Assembly (NCBI RefSeq): GCF_007860105.1
Contig: NZ_SJPU01000002.1
Coordinates: forward strand, 1,043,739 to 1,107,738
DNA: 64,000 nucleotides
Direction: 5' to 3'
DNA from: Allorhodopirellula heiligendammensis
GTDB taxonomy: Bacteria > Planctomycetota > Planctomycetia > Pirellulales > Pirellulaceae
Shown one piece after another: positions 54,858 to 63,965 of the stretch. The stretch's first letter is position 1; the number at the start of each line of letters is the position of its first letter. The notes beneath the pieces are model-generated. The model had not been told where the DNA came from. It made no database searches and worked only from the letters and a program-made list of their open reading frames with translations. The position numbers were made by a program, and so were the translations under genes.

Positions 54858-55427
54858 TTATGCTGCGTGGGAGTTAAACCGGCTCATTGCTTCGCCGATG
54901 CCCTCAGTTATCCAGCATGATATCGCGTCGCATGATCGCATGACCGCGAGATCGATATTCGGTTTTTCCTCTTCGCTAAAGTTACCAAGAACATAATCAG
55001 TGACTTGCCATTTGGCCGGTGGGCGGTCGATTCCGATGCGCAGCCTGGGGAATTGTTCTGTCCCCAAATGAGCGATCGTATCGGCGAGACCTTTTTGGCC
55101 TCCTGCTGAACCGCCGCGACGGACGCGAATTCGCCCGCTGGCCAGATTCAAATCGTCACAAATTAAGATTACATCCTCAGGATTAAGTTTATAAAAATCG
55201 AACGCCTTACGGACACTCTGTCCACTCGCGTTCATGTAAGTATGCGGGCACAGCACCAACGTCTTTTCGGAGCCGATGCGGATTTCGCAGATTTCGCCAT
55301 CGAATTTTTTACTGGTAGTCGACCCACCATGCTCGCGGCACAACTGGGCGGCGACCATGAATCCGATGTTATGGCGTGTTTGTTCGTACTTGCGACCGGG
55401 ATTCCCCAGTCCCACAACCAATTTCAC
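54858..55427 (-). CDS. pth: Peptidyl-tRNA hydrolase
   Basis: A 189-residue enzyme that frees tRNA from prematurely released peptidyl-tRNA. The N-terminal GLGNPGRKYEQTRHNIGFM contains the catalytic His (RHNIG). The remaining motifs are PHTYMNASGQSV, ICDDLNLASGRIRVRRGGSAGGQKGL, and FPRLRIGIDRP. The length is normal. It begins 4 bases inside the ctc gene's end (ATGA overlap), the usual ctc-pth arrangement. Confidence 0.96.
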   Translation of the reverse strand: MKLVVGLGNPGRKYEQTRHNIGFMVAAQLCREHGGSTTSKKFDGEICEIRIGSEKTLVLCPHTYMNASGQSVRKAFDFYKLNPEDVILICDDLNLASGRIRVRRGGSAGGQKGLADTIAHLGTEQFPRLRIGIDRPPAKWQVTDYVLGNFSEEEKPNIDLAVMRSCDAISCWITEGIGEAMSRFNSHAA

Positions 55428-56050
55428 GCCTCGTCTTCTTCTTCGCCACCACCCTTGCTGATGACTTCGGGTTCGCTGCCGATGGCATCTTCTTCTTCGA
55501 CAGCTGCTTCGGAGCGTGGTGCTTCGACGTGGGCGATCACCGTTTCGGGATCGGTTACCAATTCGACACCCTCGGGCAGTTGCAGATCAGCGGCAGTGGC
55601 TTGGTCGCCGAGGTGCAGGTCGTTGACATCCAGGACGAGGCTCTCTGGAATCGATCCGGCCGAGCATCGCACGTCAACTTCACGAAGATTTTCCAGGAAA
55701 ATGCCGCCTTCGCGGGTCCCTGCTGCTTCGCCGTGCGTCTCGATGGCGACAGTCACTTCGACTTTTTCTTGCAGATTGACACGGATCAGGTCGAGATGCA
55801 GCACTTCGATACCCAACGGATCCCACTGCATGTCGCTGACCAAGGCAGTCTCGTTGACATCGCCGGTCAAGGTCACGGTCTTGGAGTGGTGTCGCAGCAA
55901 TCCCTTGACTTGCACGGCCGAAATAGCCAGGTGCTCGTTAGCTTCCCCGTGGCCATAAAGGACGGCGGGGACGTTTCCTTCGCGTCGCAGGCGAGTCGTC
56001 GCTGCGGTACCGGTAGAGTCTCTTTTGGTGGCTTGAATGACGTCCGTCAT
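55424..56050 (-). CDS. ctc: 50S ribosomal protein L25/general stress protein Ctc
   Basis: A 208-residue protein of the Ctc type: an N-terminal L25 domain that binds 5S rRNA (about 1-90; RLRREGNVPAVLYGHGEANEHLA) and a C-terminal TL5 beta-domain (about 100-180). The last 30 residues are strongly acidic (EAAVEEEDAIGSEPE..., ending GGGEEEDEA). It heads the leftward operon with pth, rpsF, ssb, rplI and tRNA-Leu. The ATG is clear. prs, which often sits upstream, is not present. Confidence 0.95.
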   Translation of the reverse strand: MTDVIQATKRDSTGTAATTRLRREGNVPAVLYGHGEANEHLAISAVQVKGLLRHHSKTVTLTGDVNETALVSDMQWDPLGIEVLHLDLIRVNLQEKVEVTVAIETHGEAAGTREGGIFLENLREVDVRCSAGSIPESLVLDVNDLHLGDQATAADLQLPEGVELVTDPETVIAHVEAPRSEAAVEEEDAIGSEPEVISKGGGEEEDEA

Positions 56051-56315
56051 GGCGGGAACCGGTCTGACAAAAATGGTAGGTGAGTTGTGGATTTTTTAGA
56101 AGCACGGCAGTATGGCGATTTTGTGCTCAGCCGCAAGCCCAAACTCGGTTACCCCGACCTCGTGGTGGAGAGGGACTCCATTAAGACGTGCTTGTTGCGA
56201 TGGGTGTAGCGGTTTTTCTGCTTGCGAAAATTCCCTTGTTCCGCGCGGGAATGCCGCCCTCGTGAAGGCAGCGAGCCACGCAGAAACCCGGAGTCCGTTG
56301 GTCGCCGCAGGGCAT

Positions 56316-56660
56316 TCAGTATCGAGGCACCGTGTCATCGACCTGGAGCGACCACTGATCAATTCCGCCAGCGAGGTTTTGCACGCGTGAAAAGCCGGCC
56401 TGCCGCAGGGCTTGGACGACTTGCATGCTTCGCCCCCCATGGTGGCACTGCACAACAACATGGTCGTCGCGGTGAGGTAGTAACTCTCCGAAGCGGGCTT
56501 GCAATTCGCTCATCGGCAGCAATCGCGAGCCGTCAATTCGAGCTGTTTCATATTCCGCCGGTTCACGCACATCGAGCAGGATGAATTCTTCGTTCGCTTG
56601 CCTCATTTCATGGAGCTGGTTCACAGAAATTTCGATCGCCAGTTGTTCAGAATCACTCAT
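56316..56660 (-). CDS. Rhodanese-domain protein
   Basis: A single rhodanese domain of about 114 residues from the Met at 56660; the Met at 56678 is six codons upstream. The active-site loop is VVVQCHHGGRSM with the catalytic cysteine; earlier motifs are FILLDVREPAEYETARIDGSRLLPM. It likely carries sulfur as a persulfide in the cytoplasm (GlpE-like). The nitrilase gene lies just upstream on the same strand. About 220 bases between this gene and ctc contain no gene. Confidence 0.88.
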   Translation of the reverse strand: MSDSEQLAIEISVNQLHEMRQANEEFILLDVREPAEYETARIDGSRLLPMSELQARFGELLPHRDDHVVVQCHHGGRSMQVVQALRQAGFSRVQNLAGGIDQWSLQVDDTVPRY

Positions 56661-56696
56661 GCTTTCGCTTTCTATCATACAAAGTGGGATGTATCG

Positions 56697-57545
56697 TTAC
56701 CGGCTGCCGGGCTTATCGAGAGACGTCGTGATCATATCGTAGAATTCAGGGCGACGATCGGCAAAGCGATCGATGACGTGTTTCCCCGGGGTGCGTTCAA
56801 TTCGCTTGTTTCTCGCCGCCTGCAGGTCAACGTCTGCCAGCAGAATGGTGGGCTCATCGCCGGCGGCCCGGGCGAGTTCCACTCCATCGGGGCCACAGAT
56901 CGAGCTGAGTCCGCAAAAATCAAAGCCTCGTTCTGAGCCGATGCGATTGGCGGCGACGAAGAACAGGTGATTTTCCATACTCCGGGCAGGCGGAACGATC
57001 TCGGCCGTGCGGGAAGCGGCAACCGGCCAGTTCGTCCCCAGGGCAATGATGTCGGCGCCTTGGAGTCCCAGCACTCGCATGGGCTCGGGAAAGGAACTGT
57101 CGTAGCAGATCGCCATCCCGACACGCGCGCCGCTCTGGTCGAGAGTGTAGGCTTGATAGGGAATCTTACCCCGGTCGACAAAGCGATCCACACCGAGATG
57201 CGGCAGGTGTACCTTGTGGTAACGTCCCACGATGCCGCTGCCGTCAATCAAAAGGGCGGCGTTGTAGAGCTGTTCGCCCTCGGCCAGTAGCGTGCCGACG
57301 GTCAGCGCAACGCCAGTCCGTTTGGCAGTTGCGACGATTTTTTCGATTTCAGGACCATTGTCCCGTACGGCTACAGCACTGGCGTCGGATCGACTCTCGA
57401 ACGCGTATCCGGTTAACATGCATTCAGGAAAAACGGCCAATTCCACGTGTTGGTTCGCCAGTTGATCAAGCGTGTCGGTCACGGTCTTCAAATTCGCCTC
57501 TACGGAGGCAAATTGGACGTCGGTCTGGACGCAGGCGAGCAACAT
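56697..57545 (-). CDS. Carbon-nitrogen hydrolase (nitrilase superfamily)
   Basis: A protein of about 282 residues from the Met at 57545 ([19 protein letters not shown]), which matches the usual family start. The catalytic triad is visible: Glu in [11 protein letters not shown], Lys in [11 protein letters not shown], and Cys in [15 protein letters not shown]. It hydrolyses an amide or nitrile bond; a specific substrate cannot be assigned. It is divergent from sthA, whose long upstream open frame overlaps it. The rhodanese gene follows about 40 bases downstream. Confidence 0.88.
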   Translation of the reverse strand: MLLACVQTDVQFASVEANLKTVTDTLDQLANQHVELAVFPECMLTGYAFESRSDASAVAVRDNGPEIEKIVATAKRTGVALTVGTLLAEGEQLYNAALLIDGSGIVGRYHKVHLPHLGVDRFVDRGKIPYQAYTLDQSGARVGMAICYDSSFPEPMRVLGLQGADIIALGTNWPVAASRTAEIVPPARSMENHLFFVAANRIGSERGFDFCGLSSICGPDGVELARAAGDEPTILLADVDLQAARNKRIERTPGKHVIDRFADRRPEFYDMITTSLDKPGSR

Positions 57546-57767
57546 CGTAAAACCTGGGGGTTGGCGGAATTTGAGAATCATCCTCTCTCACCGGTGATTC
57601 AACCAGAATCGGCTGGCGATGGACACGTCCCGTACTTCATAATTTCAAGACTTCCGAAAACAGAAAGATCGAAATTGAGCTCGACCAGCACACCGATCGA
57701 CAACGTTGAGACCGCCGCGAGTGACGACGCTCGTGAGTCTGCAGTCTCTGCCCCGATAACGCAACCG

Positions 57768-59168
57768 ATGCCGCATGCGGAACGTGCGAAATACGATTAC
57801 GACTTGTTCGTGATCGGCACGGGCCCAGGCGGCGAAGGGGCAGCCATGCAAGTTGCCAAAGGTGGTTGGCGAGTGGGCGTCGCCGAGCGATACCGCCAAA
57901 TCGGTGGTGGTTGTACGCATTGGGGCACCATCCCTAGCAAAGCCCTTCGCTACGCAGTCACCAGTACGATGAAAGCGTTATCCAATCCGGTGATGCGGGA
58001 ACTCGGTTTCACCGTCTCGCCGACGATGGAGCAACTCCGCCGGGGAACCCAAGCGATCATCGGGCGTCAGGTCACCATGCGACAGTCGTTCTACGATCGC
58101 AATAATGTGCCGATCCATCGAGGGCAGGCTCGATTTCTCGATGAGCACACGGTTTCTATCGATAACGGAGAACCGATCACAGCGGCGCATTTTGTAATCT
58201 CAACAGGGTCACGACCCTATCGTCCCTCCGATGTCGACTTTACTCACCGGCGGATCTTCGACAGTGATACCATCCTCGATATGGAGGATAAACCGACTAC
58301 GATCACCGTGTACGGCGCCGGCGTTGTCGGCACCGAATACGCATCGATGTTCCGCAACCTCGGCATCAAAGTCAATCTCGTCAACACTCGCGAAAAGCTG
58401 CTCGAGTTTCTCGACGATGAGATTATCGACGCGCTATCGTATCATTTGCGCGATCAAGGCGTCATCATTCGGCACAACGAAACCATGGATCGCATTGAGG
58501 GCCGTGACGACGGCGTTGTCTTACACCTCAAGAGCGGCAAGGTATTGAAGTCCGACGTCTTCCTCTGGGCCAACGGGCGGCAAGGCAACACAGACGATCT
58601 TGGTTTGCAGCATTTACCAATTGAAGCGGATCGGCGTGGGCAGATACAAGTCGACGAGCAGTTTCAAACCTGCCTGCCGCATATTTACGCCGTCGGCGAT
58701 GTTATCGGCATTCCCTCCTTGGCGAGTGCCGCCTACACGCAGGGCCGTGCCGCAGGCATGCACATGCTCGGTCACACAAGTGGAAATCTGCGTTTGAACG
58801 ACATTCCCGCTGGAATCTACACCAGCCCCGAGATCAGTTCCGTCGGCAGTACCGAACGGGAACTCACCGAGCAATGCGTGCCATACGAAGTTGGGCACTC
58901 ACAGTTTCGCTCTCTCGCCCGCGCACAGATCACCGGTGAAACAGTTGGTATGCTCAAGCTGCTCTTTCACCGTGAGACGAAACGCCTGTTGGGAGTGCAC
59001 TGTTTCGGGGCCAACGCGTCTGAGATTGTCCATATTGGTCAAGCGATTATGAATCAACCCGATGAACATAACACGGTTGAATACTTCATTGAGACGACCT
59101 TCAATTATCCCACCATGGCCGAGGCCTACCGCGTCGCGGCGCTCAACGGCATCAACCGTCTGTTCTGA
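57768..59168 (+). CDS. sthA: Soluble pyridine nucleotide transhydrogenase
   Basis: A flavoprotein that exchanges hydride between NADPH and NAD+. I chose the Met at 57768 ([19 protein letters not shown]); the frame opens further upstream through the nitrilase gene, and TTG 57675 is another option. The FAD motif is [13 protein letters not shown]. The segment [17 protein letters not shown] is diagnostic of SthA; the second redox cysteine of dithiol reductases is replaced by Thr. The NAD(P) motif is [15 protein letters not shown]-terminal dimerisation domain ends near residue 466. The DUF202 gene follows 6 bases later. Confidence 0.94.
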   Translation: MPHAERAKYDYDLFVIGTGPGGEGAAMQVAKGGWRVGVAERYRQIGGGCTHWGTIPSKALRYAVTSTMKALSNPVMRELGFTVSPTMEQLRRGTQAIIGRQVTMRQSFYDRNNVPIHRGQARFLDEHTVSIDNGEPITAAHFVISTGSRPYRPSDVDFTHRRIFDSDTILDMEDKPTTITVYGAGVVGTEYASMFRNLGIKVNLVNTREKLLEFLDDEIIDALSYHLRDQGVIIRHNETMDRIEGRDDGVVLHLKSGKVLKSDVFLWANGRQGNTDDLGLQHLPIEADRRGQIQVDEQFQTCLPHIYAVGDVIGIPSLASAAYTQGRAAGMHMLGHTSGNLRLNDIPAGIYTSPEISSVGSTERELTEQCVPYEVGHSQFRSLARAQITGETVGMLKLLFHRETKRLLGVHCFGANASEIVHIGQAIMNQPDEHNTVEYFIETTFNYPTMAEAYRVAALNGINRLF

Positions 59169-59174
59169 GTCCCT

Positions 59175-59450
59175 ATGTCACCGTCTGCACCGGAACCGAC
59201 CATCCCTGACCGTCGCAATGAACTGGCATTGATCCGCACCGATCTGGCCAATGAGCGGACGTTGCTTGCATACGCGAGAACGTCGCTGATGATTGCTGGG
59301 ACGGGCGCTACGGTGATTAAGTTTTTTGGTGACAGCCGCGACAAAATTGCCCTCGGCATCACGCTGCTGATCATAGGCGTGGCTCTGTTTGTTGTCGGCG
59401 TCACACGTTTCGTCAAACAGCAGGGCCGAATCAGGGGTGATGATGGCTAA
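59175..59450 (+). CDS. DUF202 family membrane protein
   Basis: A 91-residue protein with the conserved NERTLLAYARTSLMIAGTGATVIKFF motif split around the first helix, then a second membrane segment (IALGITLLIIGVALFVVGVTRFV). This is the DUF202/YidH-like signature, also found in the yeast Vtc transmembrane region. Its function is unknown. The gene begins 6 bases after sthA and is probably co-transcribed with it. Confidence 0.9.
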   Translation: MSPSAPEPTIPDRRNELALIRTDLANERTLLAYARTSLMIAGTGATVIKFFGDSRDKIALGITLLIIGVALFVVGVTRFVKQQGRIRGDDG

Positions 59451-59488
59451 CGCACCGAGCCATTGGGCATCGATGGACGCAGTCGTGC

Positions 59489-60490
59489 TCACGCGTTAGA
59501 GACCACCTGGAGGGCCTCATGAATGACCGCGCGAGATTTCTCATAGCCCTCCTTGGCAACCTGCTCAGCGGGGCGTTTCCAGTAGCCGGGGTTGAACAGT
59601 TCCAGCGAAAATGTGCCAGTGAAACCATTTGTCAGTAGCATTGCGATGGTGGGCACCAAGGGACAAACGCCGTCACCGGGAAAGACGCGGTCCTTGTCGC
59701 TGATGGTGGCACGGGGTGGATCACTGGGGTAGTCGTTGATGTGAAACAGTGGCATCCGAGACGCTTCGATCATGCCTAGCGACGCCATGTCGCTGCCGCC
59801 TTTGTAGATGTGATAGAAATCCGGCAGCACCGCGGCGCGCCGGTGCGCTGTCGCCGTGGCGACGTAGGCGAGTTCCTCCAGACGACTGAGGGTTGGCGAG
59901 AATCCCCACAGTTCGAGCAGTGGCGTCACGCCCAGTTCATCGCCGACCTCCAGTAACGCTCGATACCGCTCGCCGACGACCTGCAATTCGATCGGGCCGG
60001 AGGCGGCAAGCGCCTGCGCCGTGTGCGCACCAATCGGCGGAGCGGCCATGCGGACGCCGCCCAGACTGCGGACCATTTCCATGTCACGCCGGGCCTCGTC
60101 GAGTCCTGCTGCACGCTCACTGTCATCATTGGCAATCCATTTAGCAAACCCGATAGCGCCAGCGAGTTCGAGCCCCGCATCGTCGAGTTGCCGCCGCAAT
60201 TCCCCGAGCGTTCCGCCGCCGTCGACGTAGCTACGTATGTCGCCGATCCAGGGCTCAATCGCGTCGTAACCGGCAGCCGATGTGACGCGAATCTGTTCAG
60301 GCAGGGAGAGCTTGTGGCCGCGAATCGTGCTCGTATTGAGCGAGAGTGGAGGCGTTTGTGGGTGTTGTTTCTCGAGCTTCTCGACAGGGTTTCCGGCCTG
60401 GTCGATTGCCGACGAAGAGCGGACCGTGGCGCTGAGTACACCCGCCCCAGCGGCGGCGGAGAGAAAGTGACGGCGGGGGATAGCTGACAT
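59489..60490 (-). CDS. Tat-exported TIM-barrel sugar isomerase/epimerase-like protein
   Basis: A 333-residue protein with a twin-arginine signal (MSAIPRRHFLSAAAGAGVLSATVRSS). A xylose-isomerase-like barrel follows, with candidate metal ligands in TPLLELWGFSPTL, VLPDFYHIYKGG, LFHINDYPSDPP and FSLELFNPGYWK. It belongs to the same broad superfamily as the protein at 48.6-49.6 kb but the motifs differ. A periplasmic sugar- or polyol-converting role is inferred. It converges on the DUF202 gene; no transporter is adjacent. Confidence 0.82.
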   Translation of the reverse strand: MSAIPRRHFLSAAAGAGVLSATVRSSSAIDQAGNPVEKLEKQHPQTPPLSLNTSTIRGHKLSLPEQIRVTSAAGYDAIEPWIGDIRSYVDGGGTLGELRRQLDDAGLELAGAIGFAKWIANDDSERAAGLDEARRDMEMVRSLGGVRMAAPPIGAHTAQALAASGPIELQVVGERYRALLEVGDELGVTPLLELWGFSPTLSRLEELAYVATATAHRRAAVLPDFYHIYKGGSDMASLGMIEASRMPLFHINDYPSDPPRATISDKDRVFPGDGVCPLVPTIAMLLTNGFTGTFSLELFNPGYWKRPAEQVAKEGYEKSRAVIHEALQVVSNA

Positions 60491-60605
60491 GGCGGGTCCA
60501 GAATGCAGGGAGTGTCTCGAATGGATCGACGCATTCTACTCCAACGCGGAAACGCTATCAGCTCAGATCGCTGAACGACAACCAGCATGTTCTCGCCACG
60601 GGAAC

Positions 60606-61211
60606 TCAGCTGGCTTGGATGCGATACGACCACTCCACGGTGCGCACCTGATCCATGCGAGTCGGCTGCAGGATCAGGCGATTGGGACTCTCGCCGCCGG
60701 CGCGCTTGAGCAAGGTCGCGCCTCGGGTCTCAATGCACCAATCCGATGGATAGTCGGCAGGCAGCCGATAGGTACTACCCAGCCACGCCAAGGGCGGCTC
60801 AGCTTGGTCTGAAGGGGTTTCGGCGATATCGATGGCGCTAAGTGGCTTGGCAAGTCGGGCAGCCCAATCAAACTGAATGAAGGGTTGCCCGCCGTCGGTA
60901 TCGCTGAGTTGCACGCTGACACTGAAGTGAGTGGTGCCACTACAGCCAACGCCTAAGATGGTCGGCCGGCCATCAATGATTTCAGTGGAAAGTTGCGAGA
61001 GGGCAGCTGACGCTGGCCAGTCGTCTTGCGCGGAGCCTTCGTAACCGATCAGCTGACGGCCGCCGGCGGCGTAAATCGTGTGGGCATAACGATCGGTCTG
61101 CCATGTGAAAACGACACGGAGTCCATCGTCGCTGCCGAGGCGATGATCGGTGGGCGTTGTCATGCGGGCAGCGATCGCTGGATCGATAGCGGTGTCGTTG
61201 TCGGCGGTCAT
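60606..61211 (-). CDS. Hypothetical protein coupled to hisH
   Basis: A protein of about 201 residues from the Met at 61211, which overlaps the hisH stop by 4 bases (ATGA); a longer frame to 61364 lies within hisH and is rejected. The sequence has a beta-rich character (GLRVVFTWQTDRYAHTIYAAGG, TTHFSVSVQLSDTDGGQPFIQFDWAARL, GSTYRLPADYPSDWCI) and no motif I recognise. It may be a lipocalin-like or similar beta-sandwich protein. Linkage to hisH suggests co-expression but not necessarily a histidine role. Confidence 0.7.
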   Translation of the reverse strand: MTADNDTAIDPAIAARMTTPTDHRLGSDDGLRVVFTWQTDRYAHTIYAAGGRQLIGYEGSAQDDWPASAALSQLSTEIIDGRPTILGVGCSGTTHFSVSVQLSDTDGGQPFIQFDWAARLAKPLSAIDIAETPSDQAEPPLAWLGSTYRLPADYPSDWCIETRGATLLKRAGGESPNRLILQPTRMDQVRTVEWSYRIQAS

Positions 61212-61843
61212 GAGCTGGTCGCGGTTGATGGAGAGGTCAGGTTGCCGTGGGCGAAACGTTCGATCAATTGCAATCCGGCCTGTTGGCTCTTCTCCGGATG
61301 AAACTGAGTCGCGAGCAGATTGCCTCGGCGAATCGCCGCGCAGAATGGACCGCCGTAGTCGCATGTCAGGGCTACGACGCTGGCGTCGGTCGGCCGCACA
61401 AAATAAGAGTGCACGAAATAAAAGTGTGTTTGTGCGGAGATGTCTAGATCCACTCCGGCAGGGCCGATATCGACGGTATTCCAGCCCATGTGGGGTACCT
61501 TGAAATGCGGCGGCAGTGAGAATTTAGCGACGTCACCCGCAATCACGCCAAGACCCTCGTGGGTACCGTGCTCGTAGCCTTGTTCGAAGAGCATCTGCAG
61601 CCCCAGGCAAATGCCGAGGAAGGGTCGGTCCGCTGCCAGAAAATCTTTAATCGGTGACTCCAGATCGCGGCTGCGGATTTCCGCGATCGCGTCACCGAAT
61701 GCTCCCACGCCGGGCAGAATCAAACGCTCGGCGGACGCGATCTCCATGGGGTCGCTGGTGATCGTCGCTGGCACGCCGGCCCGCTCGACCGCCTTCTGGA
61801 CGCTCCGCAGGTTCCCCATCTGATAGTCGACAATGGTAATCAT
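61208..61843 (-). CDS. hisH: Imidazole glycerol phosphate synthase subunit HisH
   Basis: The glutaminase subunit that feeds ammonia to HisF in histidine biosynthesis. The class I GATase nucleophile is in FLGICLGLQMLFE, the His/Glu pair in LATQFHPEKSQ. The N-terminus (MITIVDYQMGNLRSVQKAVERAGVP) is typical. The length of 211 residues is normal. The usual neighbours hisA and hisF are not in the window. The downstream gene overlaps by 4 bases. Confidence 0.95.
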   Translation of the reverse strand: MITIVDYQMGNLRSVQKAVERAGVPATITSDPMEIASAERLILPGVGAFGDAIAEIRSRDLESPIKDFLAADRPFLGICLGLQMLFEQGYEHGTHEGLGVIAGDVAKFSLPPHFKVPHMGWNTVDIGPAGVDLDISAQTHFYFVHSYFVRPTDASVVALTCDYGGPFCAAIRRGNLLATQFHPEKSQQAGLQLIERFAHGNLTSPSTATSS

Positions 61844-62181
61844 GTGATTGGCTGTAGAGTGTGGTGTGGATTCCCGGCGGTCTGAAGTGGCTTAGGTTGC
61901 TCGAAAGATGGAGCTCATTGAAGGAGCGCATTTCGCATCCTTGCTCCACTTCCAACGCGCGTCCATAAAATACCTAACCATCCACGCGGGAGTCGTATTG
62001 AGTCTAAGCCAGTGGGATCAATTAAAAAAGGTCGTGCGATGTCTTTCCCTGGCTGCCGAATCGCGGCACAATCATGCTGCGCAGCGTTGCCCAACGGGTA
62101 ACGCCCGAACTGCTACAATGCGAGAAGTTCTGATACGAAAGTATTCACCGTCCCATCCACTATTCCTTCGTTTTGTGAAAC

Positions 62182-62763
62182 TTGCCGATGCCTGCCGACG
62201 CTAGCCTAAAACCCTTGATCGATCTCATGCAGAAAGAGGCACTTCAGCGCGGTGAGTTCACGCTTGCCAGTGGAAAAACGGCAAGTTATTACCTCGATTG
62301 TCGTCGCGTGACGCTCCATCCCCAGGGTGCTGGGTTGATTGGCAACGCGATGTTGAACTTCATTGGAAAACAGGGCACGGTCAGTGGCGATATGCCCGAT
62401 GCGGTCGGCGGGATGGCCATTGGTGCTGACCCGATCACCGCTTCGATTGTCACCATCGCCGGCGGCCAAGAAATCGATTTGTACGGGTTTATGGTTCGCA
62501 AGGAGGCCAAGGACCATGGGATGGGCCGCCAAGTCGAGGGGCCCGTTGAGCCTGGCCAGAACGTAGTCATCGTCGAAGACGTGATCACCAGCGGCGGTAG
62601 TGCGATCCAAGCTGCCGAGGCAGCTCAGGCGTTTGGGCTCAACGTGATGTATGTTCTCGCCATTATCGATCGTCTGGCCGGGGGGGAGGCCGCGTTTGCC
62701 GCCAAGGGGCTGCAACTGCATTCCCTCCTGACGATTCGAGACTTCGGCATCGAGCCTGAATGA
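62182..62763 (+). CDS. pyrE: Orotate phosphoribosyltransferase
   Basis: A 193-residue enzyme that joins orotate to PRPP to form OMP in pyrimidine synthesis. The PRPP-binding motif is VVIVEDVITSGGS; other family motifs are FTLASGKTASYYLDCRRVTLHP and MVRKEAKDHGMGRQVEGPV. The start at 62182 or the next Met at 62188 are both possible; no strong Shine-Dalgarno is evident. It is divergent from hisH and convergent with the membrane protein at the right edge; no other pyrimidine gene is nearby. Confidence 0.95.
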   Translation: MPMPADASLKPLIDLMQKEALQRGEFTLASGKTASYYLDCRRVTLHPQGAGLIGNAMLNFIGKQGTVSGDMPDAVGGMAIGADPITASIVTIAGGQEIDLYGFMVRKEAKDHGMGRQVEGPVEPGQNVVIVEDVITSGGSAIQAAEAAQAFGLNVMYVLAIIDRLAGGEAAFAAKGLQLHSLLTIRDFGIEPE

Positions 62764-62855
62764 GCCGTCGAGCCGGTATCAGGCGTTGGGCCGGAATCAG
62801 GCGTTGGGCGAATGGACGGCGGGCTGCCGCCCACTCAATCTCAGCTCGCCACAGA

Positions 62856-63965
62856 TCACTGCATATCGGGGTCGCTGGGGATGAGTTCCACATTCTCCGC
62901 AGGAGTCGCGAGCATCGCGGCGGCCTGATCGACGACGGGTCGAGCCCAGCTGTGATTGCCGTATAGCTCAATGACACTACGCAACAATTTGGTGCGTTTT
63001 TCAGGGCTCATCTGCCCGCTGGCCTGGATCCGTTTTTGCAGCATCTCAACTCGCCGATCCGTTTCCAGAAGGGGGGCGTCTTGATCGTCCAGTCGTAGCA
63101 ATTCTTCGCGGACGAGCTTGGCCAAGTGGTCGATAGCGAGCAATGGATCAACCTGTTCGAGTTCATCATCCGCGGCGCTCGGCGTTGCTTGGTCGTCCGT
63201 GAACAATACCTGCCAGGCGAGGAGCTTTTTTTTCGCCTCGACAGGCGAGGTCGTCCGCAGTTCCATTGCCTCGATGAACGTCTGGGCCGCTGGATTGAGC
63301 TTCTCCACGCCTCCGAGTCTTCGCGAACGCGTTGCGAAGCGTTTCAGAGTTCGTTCGAGGTCAGCTTGCTGTTTCCACCGCTCGACCTGGTGGACGTGTT
63401 CGCTGTCAGGATAGTGTACGAGAAATCGATCCATCAGCGATTCATTCAAGGTCAGCTCGTCCTCTCGCGCAGCGGTCTGTAGCGTGGCGTACATTGAATC
63501 CGCCGAAGGAACGCGAGTAGCACGCAGGAACAGATAGACGCCGCCCGCCAGAATTGCAAGCATTGCTGTGAAGGACGCGATCTGTAACCAATGGTGCGTG
63601 GGCGCGGGAGTGACGTCGCCATGGAAATAGCCATCATTGGAATGGTCCTGCTCCACGGTCTGAAAACTGGTCGGTGACTGCGTGGGTGACGCGGTCTCGC
63701 TGTCATCCGTTCGGCTGCCGGTGTTATTGGGAATGTCGGTACCTGCGGTGGCACGATCGTCGCCACGGCTTAAAAAGACGCCGCTCGAATTTGAAACGGA
63801 AGATCCGTCACGGGCGTCGTCCAAGTTCTTTTGTGCCGTACCGCTGCCGGCGATATTGAGCTCATCGCCGTGCAGCCCACCAGTCAGATCGGGTGACCCG
63901 CTATCAACACTAGCGTTTGTGCCATTGTGCCTGTCGGACTCGTTTCGAGTCGTTTGATCCTGCAC
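62856..63965 (-). CDS. Single-pass membrane protein with a long acidic N-terminal tail, possibly truncated
   Basis: A 369-residue frame beginning at GTG 63965, but the frame stays open to the window edge, so the true start may lie outside. The N-terminal 120 residues are Ser/Thr/Asp/Gly-rich and probably disordered in the cytoplasm. A membrane helix (ASFTAMLAILAGGVYLFLRA) near 140 is followed by a helical, charged domain (RFLVHYPDSEHVHQVERWKQQ, DEELEQVDPLLAIDHLAKL-like) with coiled-coil or TPR-like character. No specific family is recognised. It may be a planctomycete-specific membrane protein. The C-terminus ends 90 bases after pyrE in the opposite orientation. Confidence 0.6.
   Translation of the reverse strand: MQDQTTRNESDRHNGTNASVDSGSPDLTGGLHGDELNIAGSGTAQKNLDDARDGSSVSNSSGVFLSRGDDRATAGTDIPNNTGSRTDDSETASPTQSPTSFQTVEQDHSNDGYFHGDVTPAPTHHWLQIASFTAMLAILAGGVYLFLRATRVPSADSMYATLQTAAREDELTLNESLMDRFLVHYPDSEHVHQVERWKQQADLERTLKRFATRSRRLGGVEKLNPAAQTFIEAMELRTTSPVEAKKKLLAWQVLFTDDQATPSAADDELEQVDPLLAIDHLAKLVREELLRLDDQDAPLLETDRRVEMLQKRIQASGQMSPEKRTKLLRSVIELYGNHSWARPVVDQAAAMLATPAENVELIPSDPDMQ

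Noticed and set aside
57447-57767. N-terminal extension of SthA
   Set aside because: It overlaps the nitrilase gene and has no match to the FAD domain; the Met at 57768 fits the family.
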